From contig JAIXMP010000003.1 of the NCBI GenBank assembly GCA_025677815.1, positions 930,001 to 994,000 on the forward strand: a stretch of 64,000 nucleotides of DNA, read 5' to 3'. This document shows positions 55,601-64,000 of this stretch, piece by piece (the first letter of the stretch is position 1; each line of letters begins with the position of its first letter). This stretch comes from Phascolomyces articulosus (Eukaryota; Mucoromycota; Mucoromycetes; Mucorales; Lichtheimiaceae). The notes beneath the pieces are model-generated. The model did not search any database and was not told where the DNA came from. It saw only the letters and a list, made by a program, of their open reading frames with translations. Both the position numbers and the translations under genes were made by a program.

Positions 55601-56137
55601 AATGACGATATAATTAGGTATCGTGTTTAAGTGTTTATTACTGTTTTTAATATATTTCTGGTACAAAACTGTCTTCTGCGTCTTTTTCAACTCTATTATA
55701 AAATTCGATCCAACGGGTCGAGCCAAGAATCTTACATGTTGACTTGTAAGTCCAAAAAAACGTCCGCTCGTCTGACGGGTCCAAATGCAAATCTTAGGGA
55801 TAAACTTTATTTTAACTGAACAATGGCTTTACCCAGACTTATGTAGGTTTCTTTTTATTATTTACAACAAAAAGATATATAGACAATGAGCAGATGTCAA
55901 AATAACAATTCATTTGATTATGGTATAATAACACCATCCGTGCAAAAATACAAATGAGGGTTAGCAAAAAGTACCATTCGAACAAAAGAAAACATTGTTA
56001 CCAAGGTAACAACAATTGGGGTCATGAGTCCAAAAGTTTTATATATTACATCTAAGAAACGTTTTACATAACATATACGTCCTCTTCCATTATTATTATA
56101 CATATTTATAAATAGTAAAAATAATAAAAAATTTTAA
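55601..56137. other. Intergenic with a small less AT-rich patch
   Basis: At 55710-55800 the base composition is less AT-rich. It contains the direct repeat ACGGGTC (about 55714 and 55777) and a hairpin CTTACA...TGTAAG (about 55730-55750). The rest is AT-rich, with the ASK1 3' end at the right. Confidence 0.4.
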
Positions 56138-57733
56138 TTACTGTCTCAAGATATAGCGTCCAGCACTTTCTTTTTTTAAAAATTTTTTTGATACAAGTAC
56201 ATTAATAAACAACTTAACACGTTCAGGTGTAAATGATTTGTCGTCATCTACTAATTCGAGGACTTGATCCACTAATAAAGGTTGATCAGGTTGATCTGAA
56301 AATAGGGTATAAATACGTGTTAATTGTGTTGATGCCGGTGGTTCGCGATACATGCTTGAAAAATAGTGAAGACTGAACTGTTTGGGTAGTTGACTTGATG
56401 AAGATGTTATTGATACCCCACCTACACTACCCACTGGAGTACTTGCTCCACTTTCCCGGTCATCTGTCCGAGGTGCTACTATATCGCTCGGTCGAATTTG
56501 TGAAAATTCATAAGCACTATCCATATCCTCATCATCATCCTCATCATCATCCTCTTCTCCATTGTCGTGTTGCTGTATATTAGAAGGTTCTTCTCGATAA
56601 TTTGTAGTAGAAGCAGGAGCTAATAATGATCCAACATCATCATCATCCATCATATCAACACGTGTTCGTTTTGAGGAGGGCCGAAGATCTTGATCAAAGT
56701 TAACTGCTGGTGATGAGAATAATGAATTGTTTGCTGTTAAAAATGAAGTAAGATCCTGTCCTTCCTGTTGGCCAGGTGATTTTGGTATTGGTCGATTTCG
56801 TACAATAGGTAATTCAGCATCTGGATCCATATTCTGATATCGTTTTTGCCGTTCCCGCATGAATCCTTCAAAATGTGCTCGATCTTCTTCATTATCGTTA
56901 TTAGCCACCCAACTTGCTGGTGTCTCATCCCCATGAATATCTATTTGTTCCTGCTGATGTTGCGGTTGTTTTCCTTTATAACGGGATGGTCCACTAGTTT
57001 CATCTGAACTACTTGGTGAACTTTCAATACCCATTCGCCTCAATCTGTTATCGACCATTATATGTGCTGCTTCTCGTGCAGGTGTGTTAAGCAAATCTTT
57101 AGAAGATATAGCAAATGGAAGCGTTTTTGGTGGTGAAGTGCGATGACGGAAAGAGGATGTACTAGAAGAGTCACCCGTACTGCTACTAGATGCAAAAGTA
57201 GGTACACGGGCATGCGGTCGAGCTAAAGTGGCAGAAGTTGCGGTTGTATGTGACCCTGGTAAATGTGCATGCCCTGGTCGTTGTAAAAGTCGACTTAGAT
57301 CTTGTGATGATGGTGAGAATTTATCTTTTAATCGATCCCAGGGAGTAGGATCTGTTGTTGGTTCAGGTGGAATTTGAGAAAATGGTGGGCGATTCGTTTG
57401 GTGATGAACAATGTTATTGTCGACATGTTGAAAAAAATAAACCCAAACCTATATAATTCATTTTCGTGTGTTATTCCTCATTTCATTTAATCCCTAACGT
57501 TTTCTCTTTTTCCTATTCTCATTTAGCATATATAATGTTTCTTTTTTTACTTTTAAACCATCCCAGACGCGTTTACTGGCAGCAGAGTATCGTTCTACTT
57601 CAGGGATAATTCCTTGAGAAACAATCTGTGTGCATCGAGCAAAGTTTTCATCAATAGCTTGTAGTGTAAGAGTAATCTCTTGTTGTAATTTTTCTAATTC
57701 TGCATTTTCTTCTTCATCTGTTTGTCTAGACAT
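56138..57733 (-). CDS. ASK1: DASH/Dam1 complex subunit ASK1
   Basis: Two exons, 57733..57551 and 57448..56138, give 497 aa. The Ask1 domain spans the intron: LEKLQQEITLTLQAIDENFA, then IVSQGIIPEVERYSAASKRVWDGLK | VWVYFFQHVDN, matching the family pattern of EITLTLQ-IDENF and VWEGSKFWKQFFE. Ask1 is part of the ten-protein ring that couples fungal kinetochores to microtubules. The middle is disordered and acidic, with Ser/Pro sites of CDK type (for example SSPS and TSPPK), fitting the known Cdk1 regulation of Ask1. The last 85 residues (from LPKQFSLHYFSSMYREPPAS to RYILRQ) look folded. Upstream of the chosen ATG the frame stays open to 57844, but that stretch is leader-like. Divergent from ARH1. 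Confidence 0.9.
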
Positions 57734-58749
57734 AGTTATATAAAGTGTGCAAGTGGAAAAGAAGAATAAGAAAAAATATGAATAAATATTTTTTTTTTGT
57801 TCCAAAACACGTCCTGTGTTCCTGAGTTTGTTTGGATTCGCCAAATTTATAATTTCGATGTTACATTTTCATGCAATTCAACAATATTCTCCCAAGTTAT
57901 TTATATTAAATAACCAATTTGGATAAAGAGAGTTTGGAATAAGTGAATATTGTTTTGATGAAAGCATATTCAATAATTAATGTTAGATTAATTATAGTAT
58001 ATTACTCATTGTTCAATGAATGGATGATAGTGGCAAAAACACGATCGATGTATATTTGATGTTGATACTATGCAATATTAGTATTCCTAGCTATATAAGC
58101 ACCATTCATCCCTTCCCCTATACCATCTATTGGTGAGTTATTCGAGACAATCTTTTCTCCAGTCGACATAAAGGGAGAAAGCCAAAAGTATATGGACGAC
58201 AATAGTGAAGAAGCTGTTATGATTATTATTATCCAGTTTTATTTCAAGATATTTTTACGAATCGAGGAACAGTATACAGCTATCAGCCTCTATTAGCAAA
58301 AATATTTAAAAAATCGGTAGCAACATACTAAATACCCGATCAAATACAAAACTTCACTACATCACTATAACAAAATTGTTTCTCCTTGTTACTGTTCCTA
58401 TAATTGTTACAAATGTAATTCTCTTTCTCTTTCTCTTCCATAATAAATACTGGTACATACATATATAAAAGAACCTTTGCTTCGATGACCTTACTAATCT
58501 TTCTCATAACAAGTCAAATATTTCAACCAATTATTGGAAAGAAACGCTTTGCTTTGTCAGTAACGAATTTTTGGAAATTCATTCGTCAAATTTGACAACT
58601 GCCCCCGCACGGTAATCGGTCCGTCGTTTTCCCGATCAAGGTACTGAGAAGAATACGAAAAAAAAAAGAACTGCCTGTATTTTTTTCTTTTCGCATATAG
58701 CTTTTCTTTCAAAAAAAAAAAAGAAAGAAAGAAACGAACCGACAACCCT
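57734..58749. promoter_or_regulatory. Shared divergent intergenic region (ASK1 / ARH1)
   Basis: About 1 kb between the two start codons, with no gene. A perfect 12-base palindrome GTCAAATTTGAC lies at 58585-58596, about 155 bases before the ARH1 start, beside a GAAnnnTTC-like repeat at 58565-58580. Both could be factor-binding sites. The ARH1 leader ends in a purine-rich A/G run. Confidence 0.4.
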
Positions 58750-60480
58750 ATGCTTCGACAAAGTATCCGAACTTATTCGTCTGCTTCTTCAAGACCATTC
58801 CGTCTTGCAGTTGTTGGAAGTGGACCTGCTGGATTCTACACTTCACATCGTTTACTCAAAGAAGTGACTAACGTCAAAATTGATGTCTATGACAGTCTTC
58901 CTGTCCCTCATGGCCTTGTCCGATTCGGTGTAGCTCCTGATCACCCCGAAGTGAAGGTAGGAAAAAAAACTTGGTTAATATTACAACATGAGGGATCAGA
59001 GTATTTAACCATGTGTTTTATATTTACCTTTTTTCTTACTAGAATGTCATGACAACATTTGACAAGGTTGCAGAAGACGATCGTTTCCGATTTCTCGGTA
59101 ATGTCACAGTTGGCTCATCGTCATTATCGTCGAAAAGTATTTCTGTGCAAGAACTTAAAAAACATTACGATGCGATTCTATTTTCTTATGGTGCAAGTGA
59201 AGATAGACACCTTGGCGTTCCTAACGAAGACGTGTATGGTGTCGAATCAGCGCGAGCTTTTGTCGCGTGGTATAATGGATTACCCCAATTTGAAAACCTA
59301 AAATTACCATTGGATCAAACAGATACTGCTGTTGTCATTGGTCAGGGCAATGTAGCACTGGATGTTGCTCGCGTTTTATTAAGTCCAATTGATACATTGC
59401 GTAAGACAGATATTACAGAATACGCTTTGGAAGCTTTGTCGAAGAGTAAGATTCGACATGTTCATGTCGTTGGTCGAAGAGGTCCTTTACAGGTAAAAAA
59501 AAGAAAAAAAAAGCATCTTTTCCTTTATCATTTTTTCAAATATTCTGACAAGGATTGCTGTATGTTGATATTTATTATTTTATATTATTTCTAGGCAGCA
59601 TTTACATCCAAAGAATTACGTGAACAAATGAACTTACCAAATGTCGCCTATGAGGCGGATAAGGATTGGATCAAATCTGAAATCGATGCGGCTCAATCAT
59701 TTTTAAGCAAGCGAAGACCATTAAAACGCATGATGGGTATTTTGGAAAAGGGATCAGCAACAACATCAGCTGATCGATCTTGGAGTCTTGAATTCTTGAG
59801 AAGTCCAGTTGAAATCTTGACAGATACGAACCGATCTCAAGTTCAAGGCATTCGTTATGAATTGAATCGATTGGAAGGCCCATCTCCATTAGAGACAAAG
59901 GCAGTTGGTACAGGAAAATTTGAAGATCGTGAATGTGGATTAGTCTTGAGAAGTATTGGATACAAGAGTTTACCCATGGACGGTGTACCTTTCGATACGC
60001 GTCAAGGTCGTGTTCCTAACAATTATGGAAAAATTTTGGATTCTGAAGGACAAGAGGTAAATAAAGGGGGAAATATCTCTTACTTATTATATTTATGGGA
60101 TGATGTTTTCATATGAGAAATAGACAAAAAAACATTTGCTAATGAGTCATTTTGTTTGCTATAAGGTGCCAGGCATGTATACCGCTGGTTGGTTGAAGCG
60201 TGGCCCAACAGGTGTTATTGTATCAACCATGACAGATGCATACGAAACGGCAGATACTATTGTACAAGATATCAAGGAATCACGACCAATGCTCAATGAT
60301 AATGTGTATAAAGATGGTGCTGATGGATTAGAGCAAGTCTTCAAGTCTCGCGGTATTCGACCTGTAAGTTATGCTGATTGGAAACGAATAGAAGCAGCTG
60401 AATTTGCTGCTGGTGAAAAACTTGGAAAACCAAGAGAAAAGTTTGCCAAGGTTGAGGATATGATGGCTGTCCTTCAATAA
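58750..60480 (+). CDS. ARH1: Mitochondrial NADPH:ferredoxin (adrenodoxin) reductase
   Basis: Four exons: 58750..58956, 59043..59492, 59595..60056 and 60166..60480. They give 477 aa, the family length. The first 15 residues (Arg/Ser-rich, no acids) look like a mitochondrial presequence. The FAD-binding fold begins with VVGSGPAGFYTSH (21-33), then YDSLPVPHGLVRFGVAPDHP. The NADPH site has VVIGQGNVALDVARVL (167-182) and HVVGRRGPLQ. The C-terminal part has VLRSIGYKS and PGMYTAGWLKRGPTGVI, the FAD-contacting end block. Arh1 passes electrons from NADPH to mitochondrial ferredoxin Yah1 for iron-sulfur cluster, heme A and coenzyme Q synthesis. The gene is essential in yeast. All signature motifs are intact. 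Confidence 0.97.
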
Positions 60481-60859
60481 ACCTTTTCTTCTACTCCCAA
60501 AGGGCGACTTCTTGAAGAATTTCCTTTCCCCTTCTCTCTCATTTTCTCTAAAATCGCATGTACATTTTTATGAAACTTCACTTATTAGACGATAGATATC
60601 TATCTATATACGAAAAGATATAATATAGAGAAATAGACCAATACCTATTATTGTAAAATACAATTTTTCTAGTACACATCGTCGTGTTTAATGCATGGTG
60701 TTGATTATTTGTACACAACAATCATGGATCAAGGAAAAGGGATCGGTATTAATCGGCATAGCTTTTCTTATTTATCAATTGATATTTTGATGATTTGATA
60801 TTTGAGTACAACTATATCTAGATTCCAATACCAGAAGGTGAAACGATTGAATTAAAAGG
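60481..60859. other. Intergenic: ARH1 3' UTR
   Basis: Pyrimidine-rich 3' sequence followed by AT-rich DNA. The stretch at 60820-60866 could be the 5' part of the decayed downstream gene, with in-frame text IPIPEGETIELKG before a stop. Confidence 0.35.
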
Positions 60860-61990
60860 TATGTAAATGCCTAACAGAGGTTTTTGTGCTTGCCATACCA
60901 TTTATAATTTCTACCCTAATAATTCACAAGGCATTGTAAGTACTACGGGTTCATTCACTTTATACTGTAACACAAGGGGGGAAACTACTTGAAAGTTTTA
61001 CATTAATTCATTGAGATAAAATAAAAGTAAAATGGTGTATAAACGGTATCTAAAAATACTAATCCAAAATACTCTTTAGCTACTTAAGGTCAGATCCGAG
61101 TGTACCTTTGATGCTTTTTCTGGAGCCCTCATTGGTTTGGGTTATGATTATTATTCTGTTGCACCTGGCGTAGAAACTCACGATTATGAAGTAGCTGTCG
61201 ATGGATGTAGAGATTATGACGGCTTGCTTCCCTTTGGAAGAACTATAAGTAACCAATACATAACAGTTGCTCTCACTGTAACTCCTAAACCTACTCCAAC
61301 AGCACAAACAGGGGTACCTACAGTACGTAGTGGAAACAACAATCCAGATTACTTTAAAACTGAAATCATCCCAGCCGTCGTCACATTTACAGGAACCACA
61401 TTTACAACAGAGATTGTAAATACTGAGACACCCACTGTTGAGATTCCAGGTGGAGTAACAACTGTTGGAACGACCTGGACAAATCTTAATACCATTATCA
61501 TTACAAAGGTAATAGAAACAACATGAACAGTTACAAATGTGGAGATATTACCTTCTGTTTTTCACACGACCTTCATTGAAACGGATGTCATTATCAGTAC
61601 CTTTACCCGCACATCTTCTATCTATGCAACTACACAATTAGTGACAGTTATAGAAACGACCATAAGAATGAAAAATGAAGGAAACTCCATTACCATGATA
61701 ATCAATGTACATGCAATCATGACCACTACAACAAACTATACCACTACACAAACTATGGGGCCACCCACGCCCTATATCATTGTTGATGGTGGTGATATTA
61801 ATAACTAATGGGGGAAAGACAAGTGCAAATGGATGGAAAAAAGAAAAGCGACAAGAAAGAATGGGACAAGTGGGAAGATAAGAACAAAGATTCCAGAAAA
61901 TGGAAAGATAATAAAAAGTGCAATTCAAAATGGGATAAAAACAATGATCTGAAAGAGAAGAGATATCCAAAATGGTGGTTCTTTTGGTAA
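60860..61990 (+). pseudogene. Decayed gene for a Cys/Thr-rich secreted or cell-wall type protein
   Basis: A Cys-bearing piece (MPNRGFCACHTIYNFYPNNS, from 60867) could splice at GT 60938 to AG 61080. It would then read on as ECTFDAFSGALIGLGYDYYS, GCRDYDGLLPFGRT and a long Thr/Val-rich stalk. The stalk frame runs from 61081 to a TGA at 61524-61526 and continues in the same frame to a TAA at 61806-61808. A Trp/Lys/Asp-rich tail (WDKWEDKNKD, KWKDNKK) then appears in another frame to 61990. One in-frame stop, a frameshift and no visible signal peptide point to decay. Thr-rich stalks and Cys-containing heads are typical of surface proteins, so the ancestral role is inferred. Readthrough of the TGA is possible, but its context (TGA-A) is not a known leaky one. 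Confidence 0.5.
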
Positions 61991-62183
61991 TATATAGTAA
62001 ATAATTAATGCAATTATCAGAAAAAAAAATCTCTGGTAACATTCATTTACATACCCAATAAAATAAAACAGAAATCCATGAGCTTAATAACAGAATAAAT
62101 AAAAATGATATTTGAAAGCATCTGAGAGTTTTTAGAATAGAAATAAAACATATTTATACACTTATTTTTTTTTATTAGTAAAA
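61991..62183. other. Convergent 3' region
   Basis: A short AT-rich spacer between the decayed surface gene and the stop of the minus-strand gene. Holds AATAAA-like signals on both strands. Confidence 0.4.
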
Positions 62184-63529
62184 TTAAAGAATAAATGGTA
62201 CAGTTCCAAAAGCTTGGCCTTGTTGGCGTACTTGACCTAATACTTCATGGACTTTTTCATAATACCAATCTCGTTCAGATATCATCATTTTCCATTTGCT
62301 TTGAAGTGAGTTATGACCAAACTTTTTGCGACATAACCAAAGAATGGGCCAAGATAAAATCCAAAGACAGGAAAGGAAAAAGAACCATCGCACCATCCAG
62401 TTATCCACCATACGGGACATTTTTGTATTTGCTTTTACAATGATTTTGTTTTCCTTTGTTTCAAATGTAATTTCAACTGAATGATAATATCCATGATTTC
62501 GAATGGCTGCAGTGAAAGCTGTGTAACATATAGAAAAAAATTGGATCAGTAAATACATATATATAATAGAACCATCATATTGATGGATAACAATAAAAGC
62601 TCACCTCGTGTTAATGTAGCATAATCCCAATCAATTACTTTGGTAAGTCGTAATTCTTTAAGTTGATTTGTTTCATGGACGTAATCATCACATAGTTCTC
62701 GAACAGATTTTGTGAACCCGGTTTTTTTATCAGGCAAGACATACATGCCTTCGCAGTTCGGTGATACATAGTTACTACAATCCACATCAAAAGTGAAATC
62801 ATCTACACGAACAGTGACCGGTTCACGTTCTTCAACAAGGTTTCCATCTTTATCTCGCGTACTACGTGTTCGCCAATGGGTTTCTTCATGATATCCTATA
62901 TGTATAAATCAAGATCGATAAAAAGTTCTAATTATCCAGTGTGTTTTTTTTTTGCTCCCAGCCAAATCCAGATTGCATCATTTACCATAAAAGCGCACAG
63001 CCATGCAGGGTTTAGTATTTCTTTGCTTCAGAAATTGTAATAAAGCTTCACCGTCCGTATTTAAATGCACATCACGCGATTGAATTGTGCCGTCTTTAAG
63101 AGTTTCAAAAGGTGCTCGATAAATTGAATAACCGGGTGGTGGTGGACGACCTCGAAATGGGTCTTGATGTTCTTCTACTTGTCCACTGTGTTCATTGAGT
63201 AATGGTGTGTGATCTTCATCGGCATCGGGTATGTTGGCAGGATTATAAGCGGGAATAGAATTACTGTAGGAATCGTCCCGAACATAAGGGTTATTCGTTA
63301 AGGAAGGTTTGTTCTGAGCATGGTCATTATTGTAATTAGTTTGTTCTTGAAGAACATCGTCATAAGAAGGAGGTGCAATGGAAGATGAACCCGCAGCAGC
63401 AGCGGAAGAAGAGGAACCTATTTCATCTACAGAAGGTGCGCTTGGTGTTGTGGTGTTACTGTTGTTGGGAGGGGCGACTGAAGGACTGGTATAGGTGTAA
63501 TAATAATTGGCGTGATTGTCTTTGCCCAT
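62184..63529 (-). CDS. Fungal membrane protein with a PPxY motif, unknown function
   Basis: Three exons on the minus strand, 63529..62986, 62895..62605 and 62518..62184, give 389 aa. The start is the ATG at 63529; the upstream open frame to 63643 is a leader artefact. Residues 1 to about 140 are disordered (Ser, Asn, Pro) and contain IAPPSYDDVLQ, a PPxY motif that binds WW domains such as those of Rsp5/Nedd4 ubiquitin ligases, and a DxxPLL-type acidic sorting signal (DEDHTPLLNEH). A folded domain follows (PPPPGYSIYRAPFETLKDGT, MAVRFYGYHEETHWRTRS, VDDFTFDVDCSNYV) and one or two membrane segments near residues 305-345 (WMVRWFFFLSCLWILSWPIL). I recognise the style of a conserved but uncharacterised fungal family. 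PPxY plus a dileucine-like signal suggests endosomal/vacuolar trafficking, which is inference. Confidence 0.78.
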
Positions 63530-64000
63530 TAGGAATTGGGGGAGGGGATGAGATAAGGGAAGTTGGTAGGTGAGAAGATAAAAAAAAAACAATAGCTTGG
63601 CTAATCGTATTATTGGCGCCAAGAAACCCAACAAGTGGCCCAATCATATCAAAATCCTTATTGCGGATGAGAACGTCCAATAAAGCGATGCTTTAAGGAA
63701 AACAAAGTTAATTTATGACTACTCTGACAGTTGAACATGATCATCAGCAGTAGAGAATGATGTACAGTCAATAGTACCCTGTACTTCATACAATGGTGAA
63801 GATATGTATTATATAACTTACTATGATTTCTCTCGGAAATCAGGTTTTTCACCACTCAAATATCAGCTGGACTTAATATTTGCTAAATAACACTACCCAT
63901 AACGTTGTTCTTCTGACGATATTTTAACTTATAACTTCAATGTAAAAAGATAATAATAACTTTTGCAAAACCACAGAAATATTTGCAATTGAAGTATGAC
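63530..64000. other. Right-edge intergenic region
   Basis: Promoter side of the last gene, plus about 350 bases of AT-rich DNA. The small ORFs here (63456..63680, 63658..63855) have no motifs. No gene is supported before the window ends. Confidence 0.4.

Noticed and set aside
61524..61526. The TGA as a selenocysteine or reassigned codon
   Set aside because: All clear genes here use TAA, TAG and TGA as stops or do not read through TGA, and no SECIS-like evidence is visible.

Overview
The window is a stretch of AT-rich nuclear DNA from an early-diverging filamentous fungus, most likely Mucoromycota and probably Mucorales. The evidence is short GT-AG introns in almost every gene, a group III (Nik1/Os-1 type) hybrid histidine kinase, a DASH-complex subunit, a fungal GT2 glycosyltransferase, an adrenodoxin-reductase homologue, and HET-domain and F-box/TPR proteins of a kind I associate with Mucorales. 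There are no bacterial operons, CRISPR arrays or recognisable tRNA or rRNA genes. The lineage call is an inference from gene content and style. I rebuilt the exon structures by hand from splice sites, reading phase and protein similarity.

Layout: 1-659 (-) F-box/TPR protein, cut by the window edge; 1200-3376 (+) J-protein JJJ1/DNAJC21; 3922-5710 (+) mitochondrial succinyl-CoA ligase alpha; 6237-6719 (+) small membrane protein; 9200-11856 (+) MATE transporter; 13930-15459 (+) HET-domain protein; then a gene-free 4.3 kb; 19735-20356 (+) Pho85-type cyclin; 20990-21691 (+) PAS-like protein; 23515-23928 (-) low-complexity ORF; 25393-28098 (+) endosomal/vacuolar Na+/H+ exchanger; 28514-34838 (+) Nik1-type histidine kinase; 34982-37898 (-) NOL8-like nucleolar RRM protein; 40043-41681 (-) GT2 glycosyltransferase; 43264-45202 (-) RGG plus FCP/NIF-phosphatase-like protein; 46289-48197 (-) NAP1; 48701-50869 (-) RAD23; 54088-about 55600 (+) decayed F-box/TPR pseudogene; 56138-57733 (-) DASH subunit ASK1; 58750-60480 (+) ferredoxin/adrenodoxin reductase ARH1; 60860-61990 (+) decayed Thr-rich secreted-type gene; 62184-63529 (-) membrane protein with a PPxY motif.

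Most genes are housekeeping: ribosome biogenesis (JJJ1, NOL8-like), the TCA cycle (LSC1), mitochondrial iron-sulfur/heme electron supply (ARH1), chromatin (NAP1), ubiquitin/DNA repair (RAD23) and the kinetochore (ASK1). Mixed in are environment-facing genes: the osmo-/fungicide-sensing kinase, the MATE and Na+/H+ transporters, the HET protein, the GT2 synthase and the decayed surface protein. The genes do not form a pathway cluster. Neighbours share intergenic promoter regions only in divergent pairs (F-box/JJJ1 and ASK1/ARH1).

I do not see a clear undescribed multi-gene system. The best leads are an enlarged HAMP array with an unusual Cys-bearing N-terminus in the histidine kinase, an FCP-like protein whose catalytic motif reads DLNGT and which is fused to an RGG domain, a HET-domain protein outside the Dikarya, an ASK1 with a long extra C-terminal region, and two genes caught in decay.
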